A stretch of DNA of 64,000 nt. Source: VRUE01 sp040879985. GTDB lineage: Bacteria; Actinomycetota; Thermoleophilia; Solirubrobacterales; 70-9. This document shows positions 57,844-64,000 of this stretch, piece by piece (the stretch's first letter is position 1; each line of letters begins with the position of its first letter). The notes under the pieces were generated by a model. That model was not told the origin of the DNA, did not search any database, and was given only the letters and a program-made list of their open reading frames with translations. Made by a program: the position numbers and the translations under genes. The DNA is taken from positions 1 to 64,000 of the forward strand of contig JBBDJH010000018.1 in assembly GCA_040879985.1 (NCBI GenBank). Reading direction: 5' to 3'.

Positions 57844-58820
57844 GCGGTTACAGCCTCCTCGCCGCCGCCGCCCTCCTCGCCCTCGTGCTCGAGGTGGTAG
57901 CCGGTCTTGGCGACAAACACGTCGTCGAGGCTGGGGTGGACGAGCTCCAGCGAGCCGACCGCGATGCCGGCCTCGTCGAGGGCCCGGACCACGCGCGGGA
58001 TGTCGCCGGCCCCGTGCTCGACCTCGACCAGGACCGTCCTGCCGTCGACCGGCGGCAGCAGCGGGCCGATCCGGGCGCAGATCTCCTCCGCCGCGGCGAT
58101 CGTGCCCTGCTCGAGCTGCAGGCGTATGTGGGGGTGGCCGATTTCGGCTTTGAGCGCCGCCGGCGTGCCCTCGGCGACGATCCTGCCGTTGTCGATGATG
58201 CCGACGTTGTCGGCGAGCTGGTCGGCCTCCTCGAGGTACTGCGTGGTCAGGAAGACCGTCGTGCCCTCGTCGTTGAGCGCCCGCACCTCCGCCCAGATCG
58301 TCTTGCGGCTGACCGGGTCGAGCCCGGTGGTCGGCTCGTCGAGGAAAAGCACGCGCGGCTCGTGGACCAGTGCCGCGGCGAGGTCGAGGCGGCGCTGCAT
58401 CCCGCCCGAGTAGGTGCCTACCCGCCGGTCGGCGGCGGCGACCAGATCGACCCGCTCGAGCAGGTCGTCGGCGCGGCGCCGGCCCTCGGCGCCGGGCAGG
58501 CCCTGCAGCGTCGCCTGCAGGCGGATCAGCTCGCGGCCGGTCATCAGCGGGTCCAGCGCCGCTTCCTGCAGGGCGACGCCGATCGAGGCGCGCACCGCGC
58601 GGGCTTCGCCGATCACGTCGTGGCCGGCGACCGTCGCCCGGCCGCCGGTCGGCAGCAGCAGGGTGGTCAGCATCCGCACGGTGGTCGTCTTGCCGGCCCC
58701 GTTCGGGCCGAGGAAGCCGTAGATCTCGCCCTCGCCGACCTCGAGGTCGATCCCCTGCACCGCGAGCACCTCGTCGAAGGCGCGCTCCAGCCCGTCGACG
58801 GCGATCGCCGGACCCGCCAT
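57840..58820 (-). CDS. ABC exporter ATPase, DrrA-like
   Basis: A 326-residue nucleotide-binding protein: Walker A GPNGAGKTTTVRML, signature YSGGMQRRLDLAAAL, Walker B VLFLDEPTTGLDPVSR and H-loop LTTQYLEEADQLAD. The C-terminal extension (PSLDDVFVAKTGYHLE) is the DrrA/daunorubicin-resistance type. It starts at ATG 58820 and leads two permease genes by overlaps. The exported compound is unknown. Confidence 0.95.
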   Translation of the reverse strand: MAGPAIAVDGLERAFDEVLAVQGIDLEVGEGEIYGFLGPNGAGKTTTVRMLTTLLLPTGGRATVAGHDVIGEARAVRASIGVALQEAALDPLMTGRELIRLQATLQGLPGAEGRRRADDLLERVDLVAAADRRVGTYSGGMQRRLDLAAALVHEPRVLFLDEPTTGLDPVSRKTIWAEVRALNDEGTTVFLTTQYLEEADQLADNVGIIDNGRIVAEGTPAALKAEIGHPHIRLQLEQGTIAAAEEICARIGPLLPPVDGRTVLVEVEHGAGDIPRVVRALDEAGIAVGSLELVHPSLDDVFVAKTGYHLEHEGEEGGGGEEAVTA

Positions 58821-58825
58821 CTGGG

Positions 58826-60202
58826 TTAGGCCTCCGCCGGCGAGGACTGCGCCAGCGGCGGCAGCGCCTCGACCCAGCGGCGCCCGTTGGCGCGCTCCAG
58901 CGCCTCGGCCGCGTCGAGCAGCAGCTCGTCCCGGCCCCAAGCCGCCTGAAGTTGCAGTGCCAGCGGCAGTCCCTCGCCGCTCAGTCCGACCGGCACGCTG
59001 ATCGAGGGGATCCCGGTCAGGTTCGCGAGCGCCGCGCCGCGCACGTTGGCCTGGTCGGCGGTGACCGTGCCGGAGGGCAGCTCGACCAGCGGCGCCTCGA
59101 GCGGCGGGGCGGGGGCGGGAATCGTCGGCCAGGCGATCGCGTCGATCTGGTCGAAGAGGTCGGCCAGGCGGCGGCGCATCATCGTTCGCACCCGGGTGGC
59201 CTGGACGGTCGCCGCGGCGGGGAGCAGCATCCGGTACTTGAGCGTGCCGCGGGCGATCGGGCTGAGGTCGGGGTGGAGGGCGTTGAGCTGCCCGGGCCGG
59301 GTGCCGCTCATGCTCTCCGAGTTGATGATCAGGATGCCGGCGACGGCGGCGGTTTCGAGGTCGGGCAGGGAGATCTCGCGAACCTCGCCGCCGGTCTGCC
59401 CGCGCAGCGCCTCGATCGCTCCCTCGCAGGCCTCCCGCACCTCGGGGGCGACGTCTTCGGAAACCGGGTCGCGGACGACGCCGATGCGCAGCCCGGCGGC
59501 CTCGCCGGCGGCCAGCTCCTCGCCGAAGAGGGCCGAGCCGAGCAGGCGGCAGTCGCCGGCGTCGGCGCAGAGCGGGCCGGAGACGATCATGTTCGTCACC
59601 GGCGCCATGTGGTGGCCCGCCATCGCGGCGCGGCCGAAGGTCGGCTTGAGGCCGGTCAGGCCGCAGTAGGCGGCGGGGAAGCGCACCGAGCCGAGCCCGT
59701 CGGCGCCGATCGCGCCGGCGACCAACCGTCCGGCGACCGAGGCGGCCGGCCCGCTGGAGGAGCCGCCCGGGCAGCGCTCGGTGTCCCAGGGGTTGCGGGC
59801 GGCGCCGTAGACGGAGACGTTGCCGGTGCTGCCCGCGCCGAGCTCGTGCATGTTGCCGACGCCGACGATCACCGCGCCGGCGTCGCGCAGGGCGCGGTAT
59901 GGGCCGGACTCGCCGGGCGCGGTCGGCGCGCTCAGTTCGGCGGCGCCGAAGCGCTGCGCCCGCCAGGGCAGCGGCCACTCGTCCTTGATCACGATCGGCA
60001 CGCCGTGCAGCGGGCCCGCGGGGGCGGCGGCGAGCATCTCGCGCGAGCGCTCCGGGAAGGTCTCGACCACGGCGTTGAGCGCCGGGTTGCGCTGTTCGAT
60101 CCGGGCCAGCGCGGCGGCGAGCAGCTCAGCCGGATCCAGCTCGCCGGCGGCGATCGCCGCCGCCTGGGCGCGCAGGCCGAGGTCGAGCGGGTCGCCGCTC
60201 AC
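58826..60202 (-). CDS. Amidase (amidase signature family)
   Basis: The 458-residue enzyme has the Ser-Ser-Lys apparatus of the family: the Lys in PIVIKDEW, the nucleophile loop RCPGGSSSGPAASVAG and GADGLGSVRFPAAYCGLTGLKPTFGR. It has Ala where many family members carry Thr or Ser (GADGLGS). The start GTG 60202 overlaps an AtzG-like small gene by 4 bp, an arrangement known from biuret/allophanate-type amidases. Substrate not predictable. It stops 5 bp before the ABC ATPase start. Confidence 0.92.
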   Translation of the reverse strand: MSGDPLDLGLRAQAAAIAAGELDPAELLAAALARIEQRNPALNAVVETFPERSREMLAAAPAGPLHGVPIVIKDEWPLPWRAQRFGAAELSAPTAPGESGPYRALRDAGAVIVGVGNMHELGAGSTGNVSVYGAARNPWDTERCPGGSSSGPAASVAGRLVAGAIGADGLGSVRFPAAYCGLTGLKPTFGRAAMAGHHMAPVTNMIVSGPLCADAGDCRLLGSALFGEELAAGEAAGLRIGVVRDPVSEDVAPEVREACEGAIEALRGQTGGEVREISLPDLETAAVAGILIINSESMSGTRPGQLNALHPDLSPIARGTLKYRMLLPAAATVQATRVRTMMRRRLADLFDQIDAIAWPTIPAPAPPLEAPLVELPSGTVTADQANVRGAALANLTGIPSISVPVGLSGEGLPLALQLQAAWGRDELLLDAAEALERANGRRWVEALPPLAQSSPAEA

Positions 60203-60396
60203 CGCGGCGCCTTCGAGAGGTCCGGGCAGCGCTCCGGCTCGAGCCCCGCCGTATCGAAGGCGAGCAGCTCGACGATCGGCGGCCAGAGCAGCTGGTGGAC
60301 GGCCCCGATCACCGCCAGGTCGACCTCGTCGGCCTCGATCCCGAGCGCGGCGAGCCCGGCGGGAATGAACTGCTCGGCTTGAGTCGCGCCCTCCAT
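60199..60396 (-). CDS. AtzG-like/DUF4089 small protein, amidase partner
   Basis: A 65-residue helical protein (AEQFIPAGLAALGIEADEVDLAVIGAVHQLLWPPIVELLAF, then LEPERCPDLSKAPR). Its size, helical pattern, acidic C-terminus and position 4 bp overlapping the amidase gene match AtzG/DUF4089 proteins, which form a complex with AtzE-type amidases. The family call is by pattern, not by search. Confidence 0.6.
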   Translation of the reverse strand: MEGATQAEQFIPAGLAALGIEADEVDLAVIGAVHQLLWPPIVELLAFDTAGLEPERCPDLSKAPR

Positions 60397-60506
60397 CTCG
60401 GCTGGCAACCCTACCTGGCCGCGATCGTGCAGTTGCGGCCGGAGGACCACGCCGAGCGGCGGCGAACGACAGAATCCCCTGCCGCAACCCTTGCCGCGGG
60501 CGGGGG

Positions 60507-61286
60507 TTGACGCTGGAGACCTTGGTGAGAGCAGCAGAAATCCAACCCCACCGGAGCCGCGCCCCGATCGCGCTGGGCTTCGCCTGCCTGCTTGCCCTGC
60601 TCGTCGCCGCCGCCTGGCCGGGGCCCGCCGACTCGGCGCCGCCGCGCGTCGTCGTGCTCGGCAAGACCGACTCGACCCCACGGCCATCCTGTCCGGGGAG
60701 AATCGTCAATAACGTCGAGGTCGTCCCCTGCCGGGTCGAGGGCCACGTGACCGGCTTCCAGGCGATTGCCGGCGGCGTCCCGCGGCCCTACGAGGTGCCC
60801 TTCGACGGCAAGATCGTCGCCTGGTCGATCACCCTGGCCCGCCCCTCCCGGGTGGACACCGACAAAATGACCGACGAGGTCGGCTTCTTCAACGAATTCC
60901 TCGGCAAGCCCTCGAAAGCGCGGATCGGCGTCCTGCGGCCGGTCGAGGGCTCGAAGCCGCCGCGCTTCACGCTGGTCCGGCAGAGCCCGCTGCAGGTCCT
61001 CAACCCCTACTTCGGCAGCACCCCGGTCTTCGCCCTCGACCACCCACTCAACGTCCTGCAGGGCCAGGTCGTCGCGCTGACGATCCCGACCTGGGCGCCG
61101 ATGTTCGCCTTCAACGTCGACGACGACAACACCTGGCGCGGCAGCCGCCTGCCCAAACAGTGCTCCTCGAAGGAGGACATCCAGGGCGGCCACCCGCAGC
61201 AGGGCGTGCGCAAAACCAAGACCTACGGCTGCTACTACTCGAACGCGCGCCTGCTGTATACGGCGACGGTCGTGAAGAAACCCTAG
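60507..61286 (+). CDS. Secreted protein of unknown function
   Basis: The 259-residue protein has a signal-like segment (APIALGFACLLALLVAAAWPGPADSA) followed by a beta-rich domain with PFDGKIVAWSITLARPS, LNVLQGQVVALTIPTWAPMF and conserved-looking Cys residues (PSCPG, VVPCRVEG, KQCSSK, YGCYY), possibly in disulfides. The start could be TTG 60507 or GTG 60525. No family recognised. Its end overlaps the convergent zinc-ribbon gene by 4 bp. Confidence 0.7.
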   Translation: MTLETLVRAAEIQPHRSRAPIALGFACLLALLVAAAWPGPADSAPPRVVVLGKTDSTPRPSCPGRIVNNVEVVPCRVEGHVTGFQAIAGGVPRPYEVPFDGKIVAWSITLARPSRVDTDKMTDEVGFFNEFLGKPSKARIGVLRPVEGSKPPRFTLVRQSPLQVLNPYFGSTPVFALDHPLNVLQGQVVALTIPTWAPMFAFNVDDDNTWRGSRLPKQCSSKEDIQGGHPQQGVRKTKTYGCYYSNARLLYTATVVKKP

Positions 61287-61546
61287 AGCGCCGGCTGGCG
61301 CAGGCCGCAGTATGGGCAATCCGAGACGTCGAGGCCGATCAGCTGATCGCAGCGGCGGCAGGTGCGCAGGTTCTCCGGGCTGCGCGGCAGGGCCGAGGCG
61401 GAGGGGGCCAGCGGCAGCACCATCGCCACCGGAACCATCTCCTCGTCGGTCTCGCGGTCGAGGTAGACCGAGCCGGGCTCGGCATGGGCCAGGGCCTCGC
61501 GGCCCGAGGCCGGCGCCCGCATCCGGTAGAGCTGCTTCGAGTTCAT
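61283..61546 (-). CDS. Small zinc-ribbon protein
   Basis: The 87-residue protein ends in a zinc-ribbon with two CxxC pairs (LRTCRRCDQLI and SDCPYCGLRQPAL). The N-terminal part is unremarkable. Such short proteins often bind zinc as part of regulatory or ribosome-associated complexes. ATG 61546, divergent from the glycosyltransferase by 32 bp. Confidence 0.7.
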   Translation of the reverse strand: MNSKQLYRMRAPASGREALAHAEPGSVYLDRETDEEMVPVAMVLPLAPSASALPRSPENLRTCRRCDQLIGLDVSDCPYCGLRQPAL

Positions 61547-61578
61547 GGCGGCGAAGACTAATAGGTTGCCCGGCAGCG

Positions 61579-63042
61579 ATGCGCGTTCTGCTCTTCCACG
61601 GCTACATGCTGCGCGGCACCGGCAGCAACATCTACACGGCGAACCTCGCCCGCGCCCTGGCCGGCCTGGGCCACGAGGTGCACCTGCTCTGCCAGGACCG
61701 CCAGGTGCGGATCGACGGCGTCGAGATCCACAACCCCGAGATCGGCGGGCTGCTGCCGGTCTACGTCAAGGACCCCTACGAGGGCTTCGAAGTCAAGGCC
61801 TTTCCGGAGATGACGGACGGTGAGCTCGACCGCTACATCGAGGCCAATGTCGCGGCCGTGCGCTCGGTGGCCGAGAGCGTCGGCGGCTTCGACGCGGCGC
61901 TCGCCGGCCACCTGGTCATGGGCCCGGCGATCCTGGCTCGCGCCGGCATCGGCGACTTCGCCGCCAAGATCCACGGCTCGGCGCTCGAGTACACGGTCAA
62001 ACCGCACCCGCGGTTCCTGCCCTTCGCCGAAGAGGGGGTGGAGGCGGCTTCCTGCGTCTTGGTCGGGTCGCGGCACACGGCCGAGTCGCTCTGGGCGGCG
62101 CTGCCGGGCGTTTCCGGCCTGCGGGAGAAGACGCGGTTGGGACCTCCCGGCGTTGACACGGAGCGCTTTCGACCGCGGGTCCTGTCGCGGGGTGGGCCAC
62201 CCGGCTCCGCGCTGGGTTTTTCGCCAGAGGCGCCGGATGCCGTCCGAGGTCGTCAGGGGGGCGAAAAACAGGACGCCGCGCTGCGCCGGGTGGCCCACCC
62301 CGCGCCACCCGCGGGTGAAAGGGTTGTCTTCGTCGGAAAGTTGATCGTCTCTAAGGGAGTAGACCTGCTGCTGGCCGCGTGGCCCCTGGTGCGCTGCGAG
62401 CACCCGGATGCCCGCCTGCAGATTGCCGGTTACGGGGAGTACGAGGATGGGCTGCGTCGGTTGCTGGCAGCACTCGACACCGGTGACTTGGCGGATGCGC
62501 GCGAGGTCGCAAGGTTGGGGTGGGGGCTGGAGGGGGGATCGGCGGAGCCGTTGCCGATCCTCAGCGCCTTTCTGGCCGACCCGCCCGCGGGGTATGTCGA
62601 GGCGGCAAAGGGGATGGCGGCGTCGGTCGAGTTCATCGGCCGGCTCGAGCACGACGAGGTTGCCGAGCTGCTGCCGGGGGCGGAAGCCCTGGTCATGCCG
62701 AGCACCTTTCCGGAGGCATTTGGGATGGTCGCCGCCGAGGCGGCCGCCTGCGGGGTGCTGCCGGTGTCGGCTGGGCACTCGGGGATGCGCGAGGTGTCGC
62801 GGCAGCTGGCGCCGGCGCTGCCGCCCGGGGTCGCCGATCTGGTCTCGTTTCCGGTTGCGGCGGGGGCGGTTGAGGCGATCGCCGAGCGGCTGAATCGCTG
62901 GCTGGCGCTGCCCGGCAGCGAGCGCGAAGCGGCTCGCGGGGCGCTCGTCGAGACCGCCCGGCGGCTCTGGAGCTGGGAGGGCGTGGCCCGCGGCGTCAGC
63001 GCCGCTTCGCGGGGCGAGCTTGACCGTCTGCCGCATGCATAG
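61579..63042 (+). CDS. Glycosyltransferase, GT4 family, with palindrome-coded insertion
   Basis: The 487-residue GT-B enzyme starts RVLLFHGYMLRGTGSNIYTANLARALAGLGHEVHLLCQ, has AKIHGSALEYTVKP and GPPGVDTERFRP, the KLIVSKGVDLLLAAWPLV donor-half start, and the sugar-nucleotide motif PSTFPEAFGMVAAEAAACGVLPV. Between DTERFRP and VVFVGKL lies an extra stretch of about 40 residues, coded by a palindromic element (62186-62304). It retains its frame throughout. It probably transfers a sugar to a lipid or envelope glycan. Confidence 0.88.
   Translation: MRVLLFHGYMLRGTGSNIYTANLARALAGLGHEVHLLCQDRQVRIDGVEIHNPEIGGLLPVYVKDPYEGFEVKAFPEMTDGELDRYIEANVAAVRSVAESVGGFDAALAGHLVMGPAILARAGIGDFAAKIHGSALEYTVKPHPRFLPFAEEGVEAASCVLVGSRHTAESLWAALPGVSGLREKTRLGPPGVDTERFRPRVLSRGGPPGSALGFSPEAPDAVRGRQGGEKQDAALRRVAHPAPPAGERVVFVGKLIVSKGVDLLLAAWPLVRCEHPDARLQIAGYGEYEDGLRRLLAALDTGDLADAREVARLGWGLEGGSAEPLPILSAFLADPPAGYVEAAKGMAASVEFIGRLEHDEVAELLPGAEALVMPSTFPEAFGMVAAEAAACGVLPVSAGHSGMREVSRQLAPALPPGVADLVSFPVAAGAVEAIAERLNRWLALPGSEREAARGALVETARRLWSWEGVARGVSAASRGELDRLPHA
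62186..62304. repeat. Nested palindromic element inside the glycosyltransferase gene
   Basis: Perfect 20-bp outer arms (62186-62205, CGCGGGGTGGGCCACCCGGC; and 62285-62304) and perfect 10-bp inner arms (62216-62225, GTTTTTCGCC; and 62260-62269). The sequence CCGCGGGT occurs just outside on both sides (62173-62180 and 62309-62316), possibly a target-site duplication or part of the element. It codes the insertion of the enzyme. Confidence 0.8.
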
Positions 63043-63057
63043 AATGCGCCCCCGCCG

Positions 63058-63849
63058 ATGATGGGCCGCCTCCCGATAGCGAAGATGCTCGCCGCCACCG
63101 TTGTCCTGACCGTGGTCATGTCGGCGGTGATGGTGCCGATCAATTGGGACGGCCAGCAGGCCTCCACGGCGGCGCCGAAGATCGACACGCTGCTCGACGC
63201 GATGATCATCCTCTCGTCCTTCGTCTTCGCCCTGGTGATGGTGATGCTCTTCTACGCCCTGTGGAAATTCAAAGCCAAGCCGGGGGACGAGTCCGACGGC
63301 GAGCCGATCCACGGCAACACCCGGCTCGAGATCGCCTGGACGCTGATCCCGACCGTGATCGTCCTCTTCGCCGCCGGTTACAGCTGGTCGGTGCTCAACG
63401 AGATCGAAGAGCCGACGGAGAACCCGATCGTCGTCGACGTCTTCTCGCAGCAGTTCGCCTGGAGCTTCGGCTACCCGGGCAAGGGCAACGCCTACTCGGA
63501 GGGTGAGCTGCGGGTGCCGCTGGGCCGCCAGGTGCACTTCAAGATGCATGCGCTCGACGTGATCCACTCCTTCTGGGTGCCCGAGTGGCGGATCAAGAAA
63601 GACAACGTGCCGGGGATCACGACGACCGCGATCGTCACCCCGGACAAGCCCGGCACCTACCAGCTGGTCTGCACCGAGCTCTGCGGCTTTGGCCACACGA
63701 CGATGCGGGCGACCGTCGTGGTCGAGCCGCCGGCCGAGTTCCGCAAATGGGTCGCCGGGCTGAAAGAGACCATTCCGCCGCCCTACCTGGAGACGATCCG
63801 CCAGGACACCGAAACCGACCCGCGGCCCGTCGGTGCGGGCGGCGCCTAA
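63058..63849 (+). CDS. ctaC: Cytochrome c oxidase subunit II
   Basis: The 263-residue CoxB/CtaC protein has two membrane helices (MLAATVVLTVVMSAVMVPI; IILSSFVFALVMVMLFYALWKF), the loop HGNTRLEIAWTLIPTVIVL and the CuA domain with HSFWVPEWRIKKDNVPGI and CTELCGFGHTTM (both copper Cys, His and Met). It is the electron entry subunit of the terminal oxidase. ATG 63058. It starts a cytochrome oxidase operon that runs out of the window. Confidence 0.97.
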   Translation: MMGRLPIAKMLAATVVLTVVMSAVMVPINWDGQQASTAAPKIDTLLDAMIILSSFVFALVMVMLFYALWKFKAKPGDESDGEPIHGNTRLEIAWTLIPTVIVLFAAGYSWSVLNEIEEPTENPIVVDVFSQQFAWSFGYPGKGNAYSEGELRVPLGRQVHFKMHALDVIHSFWVPEWRIKKDNVPGITTTAIVTPDKPGTYQLVCTELCGFGHTTMRATVVVEPPAEFRKWVAGLKETIPPPYLETIRQDTETDPRPVGAGGA

Positions 63850-63870
63850 AGGCATAATGGAGACGATCTG

Positions 63871-64000
63871 ATGGCTGCCGCGATCAAGCAACCGGGATGG
63901 ATTCGGGGCCTGCTCGGGACCGTGCTCGCCGCCGCCTTCGGCCTTGCCCTGGTCGTCGTCCTGCGCGAGGTCTCGGGCCTGCCGATCTGGCAGACCGAGC
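63871..64000 (+). CDS. Partial membrane protein, probable cytochrome oxidase subunit or assembly factor
   Basis: From ATG 63871 the frame reads AAAIKQPGWIRGLLGTVLAAA and GLALVVVLREVSGLPIWQTE to the window edge, an N-terminal basic leader and one membrane helix. Position directly after ctaC suggests oxidase subunit I or an accessory subunit, but no diagnostic motif is reached. A tiny four-codon frame (ATG 63857, METI, stop) precedes it with a TGATG overlap. Confidence 0.6.
   Translation, partial: MAAAIKQPGWIRGLLGTVLAAAFGLALVVVLREVSGLPIWQTE

Noticed and set aside
1..64000. tRNA, rRNA, CRISPR arrays, transposases, integrases, riboswitches
   Set aside because: None recognised; no direct-repeat arrays, no tRNA T-loop plus acceptor pairing and no transposase or integrase motifs were seen in the reading frames.

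Overview
The window reads as chromosome of a very high-GC actinobacterium. Several traits fit the Thermoleophilia/Solirubrobacterales, although no rRNA or other phylogenetic marker allows a firm placement: an IspH isoprenoid pathway, a WS/DGAT wax-ester/triacylglycerol synthase, a mycobacterial-type CysO/CysM/Mec cysteine route, a SUF system with an Rrf2 regulator and a Rieske partner, GuaB3 beside GuaA, and TldD/TldE. Genes are tightly packed, with many 4-base ATGA/GTGA/TTGA stop-start overlaps and frequent GTG and TTG starts. No rRNA, tRNA, CRISPR array, transposase or integrase was recognised.

Layout. 0-2.3 kb is accessory: the C-terminal part of an AAA/OLD-type ATPase overlaps a DUF4435/TOPRIM-like gene (a PARIS-like defence pair), followed by an AbrB/PIN toxin-antitoxin pair. 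2.3-8 kb holds fxsA, a WS/DGAT acyltransferase, ispH, a thioredoxin-fold protein that has lost its cysteines, and a cupredoxin-like lipoprotein coupled to a polytopic membrane protein. 8-15.4 kb (minus strand) is the iron-sulfur assembly locus, rrf2-sufC-sufS-[AAA ATPase]-sufU-Rieske-sufB-sufD, with two IscR-like operator sequences. 15.4-21 kb carries a DHA2 drug exporter, htpX, and then moeZ-cysO and cysM-mec-DUF2007: the sulfur-carrier-protein route to cysteine, with the same promoter/palindrome sequence ahead of both halves. 21-29 kb (minus) has a putative peptidase-like protein, a DUF1802 protein, and a run of glycosyltransferase, coiled-coil protein, nadB, hyuA and hyuB.

29-32.5 kb is lower in GC and regulatory. 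It contains a protein made of two tandem copies of a winged-helix module, an XRE regulator, a perfect palindrome, a second winged-helix gene with the same HYYRA motif, a small unknown gene and an orphan Flp-type pilin. 32.7-56.3 kb is mostly core housekeeping on the plus strand: rph, rdgB, a CDF transporter, a Roadblock-like protein, tldD/tldE, HU, a LysM protein, dacA, pfkB, guaB3, guaA, rplM, rpsI (with a long acidic N-terminal extension), glmM, glmS, a DUF3352 lipoprotein, nnrE/nnrD, a CBS protein, alr, cca and infA, with an M23 peptidase on the minus strand. 56.3-60.4 kb (minus) carries an ABC-2 exporter (ATPase plus two permeases) and an amidase with an AtzG-like partner. 60.5-64 kb ends with a secreted unknown, a zinc-ribbon protein, a glycosyltransferase and the start of a cytochrome c oxidase operon.

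The features most worth a second look are the palindromic insertions inside glmM and a glycosyltransferase gene, three genes that appear to start at non-canonical codons (ATT, ATC, CTG), the shared operators of the suf and cysteine loci, an ATPase lodged in the suf operon, the duplicated winged-helix regulator, and the PARIS-like pair at the left edge.
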